Positions 1 to 10,846 are shown, counted from the first letter of the stretch. The stretch: DNA of 64,000 bases from Cheilinus undulatus (GCF_018320785.1 NC_054866.1:6388581-6452580); one strand, 5' to 3'. A program made the numbers and translations. Notes: generated by a model not told the origin, from the sequence alone.

Positions 1-194
1 CTAAATTCTTTCAAAGAACTAAACGTATGCCAGTACTCCAAGACTAGAAGAGAGATATTTCTATTTTCATGGTTTTGTCATGTTTTCTTCCTGTTTAGAG
101 TTTATTGGTATTTGAAACTGACTTGGGTGGCCAGATTCAGTGAGGTGGAGGGCCGCATCTGGCCCCCGGGCCACCAGTTGCCCACCCCTGGCAT

Positions 195-360
195 ACTGTC
201 ACTGAACTGTGCACTGATAAGAAGCCGGATGGTCCCTCTCCTCCGTCCGTGTCTCCGTCCGGACACGGCGTCTGTGGTTTCCAAAAAGAATTCCAAATTT
301 TGACTCGTCTGACCACAGAACAGTTTTCCATTGCATGACAGTCCATTTTAAATGAGCTTT
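195..360 (-). pseudogene. Mariner-type transposase fragment in left arm A
   Basis: On the minus strand this reads through a transposase-like block around W-S-D-E-S-K, the region holding the first catalytic Asp of Tc1/mariner DDE transposases. It matches the teleost element family whose ends begin 'acaaccccaattccaaa', another remnant of which lies at 51461-51900. Frame is lost on both sides and only about 55 codons remain. Confidence 0.6.
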
Positions 361-365
361 GGTTT

Positions 366-600
366 AGTTTAGTTTATTTCTTTATCAAGGGACAGTGTAC
401 AATGACATTGATCATTCATACAAAGTAAATGAAAACATGGTTGCACCTGATTCAGCGAGTCGCTAATTTCCATCTGCTGTCCCACATAAAACTGACACAA
501 AACATACATAAAAGTCCCAATTACAAGGGCAGACACCTGACAGGACCGCAGCTGACAAGACAAAGTACAAAAAATACACTAGTGATCATTATAGAGGATG
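366..600 (-). mobile_element. LINE 3' tail (L2-like) in left arm A
   Basis: In minus orientation this is the 3' end of a teleost LINE: a short conserved tail ('acactgtcccttgataaag') followed by an 'aactaaactaaac' microsatellite terminus. No coding part remains. Confidence 0.5.
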
Positions 601-1090
601 ATAAATAAGTCCTACTATGTATGGTAAGGTAAGAAAGTAGTCTAAGTTTTTCCCCAAATTCATCAGTTGCATTATGAGCTACTAAGATTTACGAGCTACA
701 TTATAAAATGACCAAGATACAGTAGCAGCATCATGACGTCATTAAGCTATAATAACTGCATGACTAAGTAAACAGGGGATGACAGCTACATTATAAAGTG
801 ACCAAGATACTAATGCAGATTCCCTGCTCTGCACATCTGAGGCAGTAGGTGCTGAGAGAAACTTGCTGGATCAGCGCTGACGAAACTGATTACTCAGAAT
901 ACAGTTTTTAACGCCGTGGGGGAAACTTTGAAAGCTTGTTATGGTCCACAGAAGACAGTGGCGTTTCACTGCACTGGTTTCTGAGCCCTTCACGACCACT
1001 GCAACAAAAATCTTGGTGGCCCCTACATATTCCACTGTGGCTTTAGCTGTCCTTAATACTGACACTACGTGGCCACCGTATGTGCTAAGC

Positions 1091-1851
1091 CAGTGTTACT
1101 CAACCCTGCTCAACCAGAGAGCCAAACTGTTGAAAATACATTTGCAAGAGTCAGAATCTAAGTGGTGAAAGGTGGCAATTAAAATAAGTTAAATGTGACA
1201 GAAATGGTCAAAAAGCAGCAAACACTGGGAGAAATGCAGCTTAAATGGGTGAGAAGTGACAAAAAGGGGGAAAAGTGACAAAAAGAAGTGGCCAAAATGG
1301 GCTTCAAGTGGCAAACACTGGAAGAAAAGTGGCAAAAAGGACAGAAAGTGGCAAAAAAATGAATACCAGGTTGCAAAAATGGTCCAAGAGAGGCAAAAAC
1401 GTGGAGAAAAATGAACGAGAATTGACCAAATGGGCAGAAACCTGAAAAAAAGGTGTGAAAAATGGGCAAAAAGCATGAAAGAGTGGCAAATTGTGAAATT
1501 AGTGGCATTGAATTGCAAAAGGCAGCCTAAATGGGCGAAAAGTGGCAAAAAAAGGCAAAAAAGGGGGCAAAACATTACAACAAGTTGGATAAAAGTGTCA
1601 AAAATGGGCTAAAAGCAGTGAAAATAGAATTAAAGAAGCAAAAAAAAAAAAAAATGCAAATAAGGGCAATGGAAATATGCAGACAAAAACAGAGGTTGAC
1701 AATTAAAGCCTACCGTGTAAGTCTGGGAAACAAACTGATTAATGTTACTTGCAATGGATAATTTCTGAGGTGTCTTGGAGAAAAGGATTTCAAATTAAGA
1801 CATAAAAGAGCCAAAAATCATCACAAATAAGCCACACGTTGAATATCACTG
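1091..1851. mobile_element. hAT-like non-autonomous element with internal minisatellite (left arm A)
   Basis: The ends are inverted and similar: 'CAGTGTTACTCAAC' at the left, and the complement of 'CAGTGATATTCAAC' at the right. Inside, about 1190-1660 is a degenerate tandem array of roughly 20-22 bases built from 'aaatgggcaaaaagtggc'. The array yields long Phe/His/Cys-rich or Lys-rich open frames that are artefacts. The end sequence resembles hAT-type termini. No clear 8-bp target duplication is visible. Confidence 0.55.
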
Positions 1852-1961
1852 CTCAAAGGTTAATCTTGCACTGAGCAAGCATGGCTTTTGGCTATCACTG
1901 AATAACTTGTGAAAGTCCCTGCTCAACATTGCATTGTATCAGCAGCCTTCCTCTTCAAATG

Positions 1962-2189
1962 TTAGAGGTTTCCATTTACTTTGAGCTCGTTTCTGACCGG
2001 CTCGTCTCCAGGAATGGCCATCTCATTCCCCAGCTCACCCAGAGTCTGTCTTTTCTGTCTGCATTTTTTCTCCTTAATAAATAACACTAAGCGCATGCGT
2101 CCGTGTGCAATCGTGTCTGCACACTGACGCAGAAACTTTCCGTCATCATTTTCTTCATAAGAGGTTCGATCATTGGCCTTTCTCCCCAT
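1962..2189 (-). CDS. Short unassigned ORF, left arm A (75 codons)
   Basis: Begins Met-Gly-Arg-Lys-Ala-Asn-Asp-Arg and ends in Val-Asn-Gly-Asn-Leu before the stop. It is rich in charged residues, with no signal peptide, membrane segment or motif I recognise. The same ORF is open in both right arms, with an in-frame one-codon difference after Asp-Asp-Gly and several amino-acid changes, but it is interrupted in left arm B. It lies in a CpG-containing segment with 'gcgcatgcgt' motifs like NRF1 sites. It could be an old exon caught in the palindrome. The coding claim is weak. Confidence 0.2.
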   Translation of the reverse strand: MGRKANDRTSYEENDDGKFLRQCADTIAHGRMRLVLFIKEKKCRQKRQTLGELGNEMAIPGDEPVRNELKVNGNL

Positions 2190-3399
2190 CGCCCAACTTA
2201 TTTAAATGGTGATTCATGATTCAGATCAGCGCCTGCTACTTCAGTCTCTCTCACCTCTTCGCCCCCCACCCCTCCCTCTCTTGAAGTGAAACCACGCTTT
2301 ACACACCGAAAACAGTCCGAGTAATCAAGAAAAACAACCACAGCACCTAACACATAAAGGAGAAAAATAATAAATACGTTTTTAAATACAACCACGTAGC
2401 AGAGACAGAATGAAAAGTTGCGCTCCATCTCTCCATCTTTGCACAGCACTGACGCATGCGCAGCTGCTGTATGACAATCTCTGGTACCGCATACCTGCAG
2501 GCAGCAGATTCAGGACCGTAGAACTAGGACTTGTGTTTTTCGCGACAGCGCCACCCAGGAGTGAATGAGCATTGCAATAAGTAGCTTGAGTTGACACGAC
2601 TTTGATAGGCAGGAATTTAGGTGCCTTCCTTTCATTCTACATAACTGTTTTATGCATGATAAGACATTTTTTTTCCCAAAGTCTTTGACTCCCATCAAAT
2701 TCATAAACTCTTTCTCCAAACTTCTTTATTTTCCACTAAAAACAACACGTAAACAAATAAACAAACAACAAGTGGGGGGCAGGGCTTGCCGAAGGCTTCA
2801 GGGACACCTGAGAGAGGGAGAAATGCAATCAAATATGTATCTAATATTTAGGGTAATGTTAGCTCATTTCTAATGACATTCATTACCAGTATTGGTGTCT
2901 TATGAATAACCTTACACAATCCCATTCTGCAACATGATGTTCATTCTGCTTAGATGCTCCAAAATGTGGATCTTGTTTTAAACAGATCAAACTTTACTCA
3001 TTAAGTACTTATGCTCTGATTATGGTCAATTGCTGTTGTGAATGGTAGCAATAGCAATAGCTAGCAATGTGCATTTCAAAAATGCTCATAATCAACAAGC
3101 ATGTGCGCAAGCAGGTTCCTAGGTCTACGGTCCTGAATCTGCCACCTGCAAGCCTGCTGATACGAAGCCAGTGTGATTCTAAAGTGACTGAGCCACAGGC
3201 TTGCAGTACGAAACAATTTATCACATTCCATGAATTTTCTCAGTGAATATGAATAAGACGCAACAGACTCAGTGAGCAAAGTTTGAGGGTGACAAAAATA
3301 ATAGGCCCAGTATGTGACGACCGTACATCGTGAAACTTCCTCATTCTCACCGTCTCCCCCTTCCTCTTGTATGAATTTAGCGCTCTTTTCATACTTCTT

Positions 3400-3800
3400 C
3401 TCCTCCCCCTTAAACTGTGTACTGTTTTCTTTACCCTATTTTCTGCAGGCTCTTCTTATGTGTCTCACTTTTCCACAGTTGTGACATTTTTCATTTGTAA
3501 ACCTGCAGTCTTTGTCCTGGTGGTTTTCTCCACTTCATCTGTAGCATTTTCTAATGTCCAGCTCAGGTTTTGGTCACGTGTTGCTGACCTTATTTACCGA
3601 CCCAGACACTCTGGTCCATATACCTTGTTCTTTCATGGCATATAAATCCACACTGTCTTTGTTTGCAGCCTCCATTGTTTATGCAAACTTTAAAGCTTTT
3701 TCAAATTCCATTCTGTCCTCCGACAGCAGCCTCCACTGTATCCTGTCTTCATTTATGCCAAGGATCAAATGATCTCTCAGCAACATTGTCAATGAATCAT
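3400..3800 (-). pseudogene. Ty3/gypsy-like gag fragment (spacer A)
   Basis: Translating the minus strand from about 3780 down to 3420 gives the pattern of an LTR-retrotransposon gag C-terminus. There is a stretch starting Leu-Arg-Asp-His-Leu-Ile-Leu-Gly-Ile, then a Glu/Lys/Ala-rich helix, then a zinc knuckle with spacing C-x2-C-x4-H-x4-C (Cys-His-Asn-Cys-Gly-Lys ... His ... Cys). At least three in-frame stops interrupt it, so it is a relic. No pol or LTR is visible nearby. Confidence 0.65.
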
Positions 3801-4539
3801 CAGAGCAACACACCTATGCATAATCCCCCATTCTCTCCATATTACTCTTGCTCCCTCTGTTGGCACTAAGATGCAATAACATCCCACACTCACTTCATGA
3901 CACAGGGGAAGTCCCTGACTGATGACACAACGGAAAATCTGTACGTATTTATGATTTTTTTTCATGGCACCAGTTTCTAACCAGTACACCCAAGAAGTTT
4001 TCTGAGAGGTATTAAGGACTATTGGAGCAACAGTGTGCCATGCATATGAGACACAAAGATAAATGCTCCTCCAGCTATTTTTCATTGAATTTAGAGCACT
4101 GAAAATTTATACATTGAAAATATCTATCTGAAATGAATGCCTCTGAATCAAATGATTGAAGTGTAGCACTGAAAATGTCTGAATTGAAATTGTCCATCTG
4201 TATTCTTTGCCTCTGAAGTTAGATCTTTAAATTTTCAATATCTAATTTTAAACCATATTTTTCTGTGTCCAAAAGCTACTTTCTGACCCTTTTTCCACTT
4301 TTCCTCTCAGTCTCACCCATTTTTGTTGCTTTTTGACCATTTTTGCCACCTTTAATGTATTGTTATTGTACTTCAAGCTGTTTTGCTTCCCGCTTAGATT
4401 TATGACTCTTGCCAAAGTACACACCTTCAACCTTTAGACTCAAGAGGCTACTATGTCAATACAACAGTGTTCAATTTTTTTGCTAACTAATATAAAAGTT
4501 TTAGCTATGATTTCACATTGTCTAAAATCAGGTATTGCA

Positions 4540-4930
4540 CTCCTACTACTCTGAGCTATTCTTATGCTACTTTCAGCTATTTCTAGGCTACTTTGAGCTA
4601 TTCTTATGCTACTTTCAGCTATTTTTATTCTACTTTGAGCTATTTTTTGGCTCCTCTCAGTTATTTTAAGGCTACTTTGAGCTATTCTTCTGCTATTTTC
4701 AGCTATTTTTAGGCTAGTTTGGGCTTTTTTGGGCTAATTTCACCTTGTTAGGCCACTTTGAGCTTTTTTTTAATCATATTTTGGCTATTGAATGTCGTTT
4801 TCCGTTATTGAATGTCATTTTCAGCTATTTTTATGCTATTTTCAACCTTTTTTTATGTTATTTTCAGCTATTTTTTGCCTTATGGCTATTTTCAGCCGTT
4901 TTTCCACAATTCAGCTCTCAGCATCCCTAG
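4540..4930 (+). repeat. Degenerate ~21-bp tandem repeat (GCTACTTTGAGCTATTTT-like)
   Basis: Consecutive variants of 'gctactttgagctattttt' with drift towards 'gctattttcagc' at the right end. Upstream, 4250-4430 resembles the 'ccatttttgccac' array type of the arms. A copy lies at 21230-21620. Confidence 0.75.
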
Positions 4931-5699
4931 CAATTTCAGCTGAAATTGCATCTTGATCTAGTTTTTGATGTTACTATAATTATTGTGATTGAAAATTTAA
5001 TAATGTAATCAAAGTGAGTTAAAAATAATACTCTAACTAGAAAATGCTAGGTTCTTCTATGACTACTACTAATGATAAAGATAATAGCAACAATAACATG
5101 AAGAAAAAGAACAATACAAAAATGCTACAAATGAAAATTCTACTATTACTACAGCTACTACTCTTCTGCCCTCAGCTAAATGTGTCTATTCAGCATATGC
5201 AGTGAGCTCAACACTTGTGGCTTCAGTAAGCACTCGGGAGACATAGCCTTTCTTCAGGGCTTTTACTGAAAATATGTACCATATTTATTTTTTGTAAAAA
5301 GATTGTGCCTTTACAAGTGCATGATATGGGATCTACAGAGAAGACTGTCTGCTCCATGTTATTGTACACAATAAAAAAAGGTGCTGCTTACTATATACAA
5401 CCAGCAGAGGGCAGTGTTCACCATAAACCGGTCTGAAATCAATCTATTTCTATTACAGGCACATTCTCAGAATACTTAAAGAACAAATGAGTATCAAATG
5501 CTATATAACTCAAAATGCAAAATACAATGTCAGGGGTTAAATGAGGCACCTCTCTAAGGCCTCTCTAGGTATAGGAGGCTAAAATAAAAATAAAAAAAAT
5601 AAGAATAATGATTTAAAAAAAAGGCTTAAAGACCAACTAATGACAGGAATAGGGGAAAAAGACTGCAATTTCCCATTCTGATGTCAGTAACATATTTCT

Positions 5700-6005
5700 C
5701 TATAGGTTTGTGGATAATTCCAGTGGATCCCACTTGTGGACATTCTCCTCAGGCAAAAAAAAATTGGTATTGAAACATAAAACTGTAAAAACTGGAGGAA
5801 ATTGTTGCTCAAAACTGGCACATTACTATGTATTTACATGCAATATCCCTGTTTTCACTGGCCTCCAAAATCAAATTCTTTACAGGTTTGCAGTTGATCA
5901 TAGAGGATCCCACTTGTTGACCCCCCCCCAGCAAAAACAAATGGTATGGAAACATGTCACTGTAAAAACTGGAGGAAATTGTTACTCAATTTTGGCTGAT
6001 TAACA
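5700..6005 (+). repeat. Imperfect ~180-bp direct duplication in spacer A
   Basis: Two related blocks (about 5703-5820 and 5884-6001) share 'ataggtttg/acaggtttg', 'ggatcccacttgt' and 'actgtaaaaactggagg'. Both can be read as ending in Thr-Val-Lys-Thr-Gly-Gly-Asn-Cys, which loosely recalls the start of an Ig V-type domain. The resemblance is too short to call. Confidence 0.5.
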
Positions 6006-7306
6006 AAAACATTACCCTGATTGATTCTGTTATTGTACACATGTCAGTTAAAGTCTGTTTCTAGATCCAATATCATGTGTCCAGCAAAGTGTGGCTTGAA
6101 TGGCTGGATTTTGGTTGGATTTTTTGCTAGTTACATTTTTTAACATTGAATTTTTGTTTTAGAACTTTCACGGTCGTCACATACTGGGCCTATTATTTTG
6201 TCACCCTCAAACTTTGCTCACTGAGTCTGTTGCGTCTTATTCATATTCACTGAGAAAATTCATGGAATGTGATAAATTGTTTCGTACTGCAAGCCTGTGG
6301 CTCAGTCACTTTAGAATCACACTGGCTTCGTATCAGCAGGCTTGCAGGTGGCAGATTCAGGACCGTAGACCTAGGAACCTGCTTGCGCACATGCTTGTTG
6401 ATTATGAGCATTTTTGAAATGCACATTGCTAGCTATTGCTATTGCTACCATTCACAACAGCAATTGACCATAATCAGAGCATAAGTACTTAATGAGTAAA
6501 GTTTGATCTGTTTAAAACAAGATCCACATTTTGGAGCATCTAAGCAGAATGAACATCATGTTGCAGAATGGGATTGTGTAAGGTTATTCATAAGACACCA
6601 ATACTGGTAATGAATGTCATTAGAAATGAGCTAACATTACCCTAAATATTAGATACATATTTGATTGCATTTCTCCCTCTCTCAGGTGTCCCTGAAGCCT
6701 TCGGCAAGCCCTGCCCCCCACTTGTTGTTTGTTTATTTGTTTACGTGTTGTTTTTAGTGGAAAATAAAGAAGTTTGGAGAAAGAGTTTATGAATTTGATG
6801 GGAGTCAAAGACTTTGGGAAAAAAAATGTCTTATCATGCATAAAACAGTTATGTAGAATGAAAGGAAGGCACCTAAATTCCTGCCTATCAAAGTCGTGTC
6901 AACTCAAGCTACTTATTGCAATGCTCATTCACTCCTGGGTGGCGCTGTCGCGAAAAACACGGGTCCTAGTTCTACGGTCCTGAATCTGCTGCTTGCAGGT
7001 ACGTACGGTACCAGAGATTGTCATACAGCAGCTGCGCATGCGTCAGTGCTGTGCAAAGCTGGAGAGATGGAGCGCAACTTTTCATTCTGTCTCTGCTACG
7101 TGGTTGTAAGTAAAAACGTCTTTATTCTTTTTCTCCTTTATCTGTTACGTGCTCTGGTTGGTATTCATGAATACACGGACAGATTACGGTGTGTAAAGCG
7201 AGGGTTCACTTCAAGAGAGGGAGGGGAGGGGGGCGAAGAGGTGAGAGAGACTGAAGTAGCAGGCGCTGATCTGAATCATGAATCACCATTTAAATAAGTT
7301 GGGCCG

Positions 7307-7537
7307 ATGGGGAGAAAGGCCAATGATCGAACCTCTTATGAAGAAAATGATGACGGAAGACAGTTTCTGCGTCAGTGTGCAGACACGATTGCACACGGAC
7401 GCATGCGCTTGGTGTTATTTATTAAGGTGAAAAAATGCAGACAGAAAAGACAGACTCTGGGTGATCTGGGTGATGAGATGGCCATTCCTGGAGACGAGCC
7501 GGTCAGAAAAGAGCTCAAAGTAAATGGAAAATTCTAA
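7307..7537 (+). CDS. Short unassigned ORF, right arm A (76 codons)
   Basis: Copy of the 1962-2189 ORF with one extra codon (Gly-Arg-Gln-Phe instead of Gly-Lys-Phe). It follows a longer open frame at 6896-7297 that ends ten bases upstream, and a possible splice donor ('gttgtaagt') lies near 7106. No family recognised. Promoter-like CpG content and NRF1-like palindromes at about 7033 and 7400 are the only functional hints. Confidence 0.2.
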   Translation: MGRKANDRTSYEENDDGRQFLRQCADTIAHGRMRLVLFIKVKKCRQKRQTLGDLGDEMAIPGDEPVRKELKVNGKF

Positions 7538-7648
7538 CATTTGAAGAGGAAGGCTGCTGATACAATGCAATGTTGAGCAGGGACTTTCACAAGTTATTCA
7601 GTGATAGCCAAAAAGCCATGCTTGCTCAGTGCAAGATTAACCTTTGAG

Positions 7649-8410
7649 CAGTGATATTCAACGTGTGGCTTATTTGTGATGATTTTTGGCTCTTTTATGT
7701 CTTAATTTGAAATCCTTTTCTCCAAGACACCTCAGAAATTATCCATTGCAAGTAACATTAATCAGTTTGTTTCCCAGACTTACACGGTAGGCTTTAATTG
7801 TCAACCTCTGTTTTTGTCTGCATATTTCCATTGCCCTTATTTGCATTTTTTTTTTTTTTTGCTTCTTTAATTCTATTTTCACTGCTTTTAGCCCATTTTT
7901 GACACTTTTATCCAACTTGTTGTAATGTTTTGCCCCCTTTTTTGCCTTTTTTTTGCCACTTTTCGCCCATTTAGGCTGCCTTTTGCAATTAAATGCCACT
8001 AATTTCACAATTTGCCACTCTTTCATGCTTTTTGCCCATTTTTCACACCTTTTTTTCAGGTTTTTGCCCATTTGGTCACTTCTCGTTCATTTTTCTCCAC
8101 GTTTTTGCCTCTCTTGGACCATTTTTGCAACCTGGTATTCATTTTTTTGCCACTTTCTGTCCTTTTTGCCACTTTTCTTCCAGTGTTTGCCACTTGAAGC
8201 CCATTTTGGCCACTTCTTTTTGTCACTTTTCCCCCTTTTTGTCACTTCTCACCCATTTAAGCTTCATTTCTCCCAGTGTTTGCTGCTTTTTGACCATTTC
8301 TGTCACATTTAACTTATTTTAATTGCCACCTTTCACCACTTAGATTCTGACTCTTGCAAATGTATTTTCAACAGTTTGGCTCTCTGGTTGAGCAGGGTTG
8401 AGTAACACTG
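7649..8410. mobile_element. hAT-like element with internal minisatellite (right arm A)
   Basis: Inverted copy of 1091-1851 within the right arm. The array is at about 7840-8320. It carries private changes ('tttttgccc' for 'tttctgccc', 'aattaaatg' for 'aattcaatg') not shared with the other three arms. Confidence 0.55.
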
Positions 8411-8934
8411 GCTTAGCACATACGGTGGCCACGTAGTGTCAGTATTAAGGACAGCTAAAGCCACAGTGGAATATGTAGGGGCCACCAAGATTTTTGTTGC
8501 AGTGGTCGTGAAGGGCTCAGAAACCAGTGCAGTGAAACGCCACTGTCTTCTGTGGACCATAACAAGCTTTCAAAGTTTCCCCCACGGCGTTAAAAACTGT
8601 ATTCTGAGTAATCAGTTTTGTCAGCGCTGATCCAGCAAGTTTCTCTTAGCACCTACTGCCTCAGATGTGCAGAGCAGGGAATCTGCATTAGTATCTTGGT
8701 CACTTTATAATGTAGCTGTCATCCCCTGTTTACTTAGTCATGCAGTTATTATAGCTTAATGACGTCATGATGCTGCTACTGTATCTTGGTCATTTTATAA
8801 TGTAGCTCGTAAATCTTAGTAGCTCATAATGCAACTGATGAATTTGGGGAAAAACTTAGACTACTTTCTTACCTTACCATACATAGTAGGACTTATTTAT
8901 CATCCTCTATAATGATCACTAGTGTATTTTTTGT

Positions 8935-9137
8935 ACTTTGTCTTGTCAGCTGCGGTCCTGTCAGGTGTCTGCCCTTGTAATTGGGACTTTTATGTATGTT
9001 TTGTGTCAGTTTTATGTGGGACAGCAGATGGAAATTAGCGACTCGCTGAATCAGGTGCAACCATGTTTTCATTTACTTTGTATGAATGATCAATGTCATT
9101 GTACACTGTCCCTTGATAAAGAAATAAACTAAACTAA
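8935..9137 (+). mobile_element. LINE 3' tail (L2-like) in right arm A
   Basis: Plus-strand 3' tail ending in 'aaataaactaaactaaacc'. The stretch before it resembles LINE 3' UTR with scraps of coding sequence. It is followed at once by the mariner fragment. Confidence 0.5.
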
Positions 9138-9307
9138 ACCAAAGCTCATTTAAAATGGACTGTCATGCAATGGAAAACTGTTCTGTGGTCAGACGAGTCA
9201 AAATTTGGAATTCTTTTTGGAAACCACAGACGCCGTGTCCGGACGTAGACACGGACGGAGGAGAGGGACCATCCGGCTTCTTATCAGTGCACAGTTCAGT
9301 GACAGTA
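9138..9307 (+). pseudogene. Mariner-type transposase fragment in right arm A
   Basis: Forward-orientation copy of the 195-360 fragment. The segment 'actgttctgtggtcagacgag' type sequence encodes the Trp-Ser-Asp-Glu block of a mariner-like transposase. A G-to-T change separates it from the other arms ('gacgtagac' against 'gacggagac'). Non-functional remnant. Confidence 0.6.
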
Positions 9308-9500
9308 TGCCAGGGGTGGGCAACTGGTGGCCCGGGGGCCAGATGCGGCCCTCCACCTCACTGAATCTGGCCACCCAAGTCAGTTTCAAATACCAATAAA
9401 CTCTAAACAGGAAGAAAACATGACAACACCATGAAAATAGAAATATCTCTCTTCTAGTCTTGGAGTACTGGCATACGTTTAGTTCTTTGAAAGAATTTAG

Positions 9501-10180
9501 AAGATGCAATTTTGCTGTAGTTGTTTCTTTAAAACTTTTTATATCCATCACTAAATACACTTGTAAAATAATTAACATGACAGTAAAATGTGTTAAAAGA
9601 AAAGGTAATGATCAAGTGGACTGCATTGAAAGCAGGTAGAAACTGATTAAATTGTGTTTACCTCATTAACTTAACGATTTCTATTTGCACTTCAGTCCAA
9701 AAACCTGAATGCTGGAATTACACATGATCATGGAAGAAAATACTCTTCATTCAGTTAAATTATTAGTAATCACAATGCTTAAAAGGAAAATATCAGACAA
9801 TGTGCAACAACTTGGTTCTTTGACATTGGCCGTGACTTTAATGTGGCTCTCTCTTTGTAACCAAAGTTGCCCATTCCTGCTGTATGTTGACTGTCCATCC
9901 ATTCTTTCCAGTTCCACCCACTTTTCTAACAGTTGTCAACTATGGCAAAGTCCAATACAAACTCTTTGGTAAAAAATGGAGGGAAAAATTCCCAGCATCA
10001 CAAACATTCTGTCTTCTGCGTTTGATGATGTCATCCTTTGAAGCCTTTGATCTTCTCTGTAATGTTTCTATTTCTAGCTTTCCCTCCTTTTTGTACCAGA
10101 AAAAATGGAGGGAGCTTTCACTCCTCAGTTTATCCTACCGATCTTTCTGTGATAAATAGATAAACTGCAGGAGGATTTTT
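9501..10180. other. Unassigned sequence, copy A
   Basis: AT-rich, no convincing coding region. About 9890-10050 contains a dispersed element also seen near 63420-63570, sharing 'cattctgtcttctgc.tttgatgatgtcat' type sequence preceded by a 'ttcc.cccacttt' block. This marks it as a repeat family member. Copy B equivalent: 26191-26865. Confidence 0.4.
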
Positions 10181-10185
10181 ACCGC

Positions 10186-10376
10186 TGTTTTCAGTCACTT
10201 TAAAGATGAAATAACCCAGTGTTGTCTTCTTAGGTCTCCTGTCTCTTTAGCGCTCGTGTTGTTTCAGTGACTACTGAGATGAAATAATCCAGTATTGCCT
10301 CTTTAGCTCTCCTGTTTTCAGTGACTACTGAGATGAAATAATCCAGTATTGCCTCTGTAGCTCTCCTGTTTTTGCT
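10186..10376 (+). repeat. ~55-bp minisatellite, three units (copy A)
   Basis: Repeats of 'cagtgactactgagatgaaataatccagtattgcctcttta...ctcctg' type, the first unit divergent ('cactttaaagatg'). Expanded to about six units in copy B. Confidence 0.85.
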
Positions 10377-10399
10377 GCTGTGCTAACATGTCTCATTTC

Positions 10400-10760
10400 T
10401 CCCTGCAGTACAGAGCGTGTTCCAGAGCTGCTGAAGGATTTGCTGCTCGTGTCTTCCGGTGCCTGAGAGTGACGTAGACCAGACCAGGCTGGTTCCTTTT
10501 CTGTTCTCTCCACAGACACAGAGACCCTCCCCCATCCCTCCTTCATGGGAGTTGTCCTCCATGCTGCAGCAGTTATGAGAGCGGAGGAGGGGTAGTTCAT
10601 TCATTCTTTTGTCCCTGCCCCCCGACTCCCTCTGACATCATCTCTGTGTGCCTCAGATATCCCAGCATGCCCTGCAGACCTCCATGAGGAGTAAAAATGA
10701 CCAAATATCCTGTTTCAGACAGCAGTCTAGTGTGATTAAGAGACACGGTGAGTGAGAACA
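10400..10760 (+). other. Exon-like stretches of unknown origin (copy A)
   Basis: A polypyrimidine tract plus 'ctgcag' at about 10398-10408 and 'cacggtgagtg' near 10745 look like splice acceptor and donor sites around GC-richer sequence. Open frames are short and I recognise no protein. Copy B equivalent: about 27260-27615. Confidence 0.25.
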
Positions 10761-10846
10761 GCCTGTGATTGTTGTTATGAGTGGTCAGACCTCTTTCTAC
10801 GGCTCTGTAGCGACCTGTATTGTCAATCTTAAGGGTTCCAGGACTT

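Larger units (their letters stand above)
1..3335. repeat. Long inverted repeat, left arm (copy A)
   Basis: The reverse complement of 1-3335 is found at 6166-9500 with only scattered mismatches and small indels. Position 1 pairs with about 9500, so the arm continues leftwards out of the window. The inner edge is sharp: pairing ends at 'catcgtgaaa' near 3335. The arm contains, from the outside in, a mariner transposase scrap, an L2-like LINE tail, a hAT-like element with an internal minisatellite (1091-1851), a CpG-containing segment with a short ORF, and unassigned sequence. Confidence 0.93.
3336..6165. other. Spacer between inverted-repeat arms (copy A)
   Basis: A 2.83 kb unpaired centre, nearly identical and in the same orientation in copy B (20033-22852). 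It holds a decayed Ty3/gypsy-like gag piece (minus strand, about 3400-3800), a 'GCTACTTTGAGCTATTTT' low-complexity stretch (4540-4930) and a 180-bp imperfect duplication (5700-6005). I see no intact gene in it. Confidence 0.85.
6166..9500. repeat. Long inverted repeat, right arm (copy A)
   Basis: Inverted partner of 1-3335. Compared with the corresponding copy-B arm it lacks about seven bases near the inner edge ('cacggtcg' here against 'cacgatgtacggtcg'). It reads outwards in the plus direction, so the embedded LINE tail and mariner scrap are in forward orientation here. The true outer end cannot be seen, because its partner leaves the window. Confidence 0.93.

Noticed and set aside
1179-1575. 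Long Phe/His/Cys-rich ORFs (and Lys-rich ORFs on the other strand) in each palindrome arm
   Set aside because: They are translations of the 'gggcaaaaagtggc' minisatellite and its complement, open in several frames at once.
5703-5760. T-cell receptor J-segment
   Set aside because: No Phe-Gly-x-Gly motif and no heptamer/nonamer signal with correct spacing upstream.
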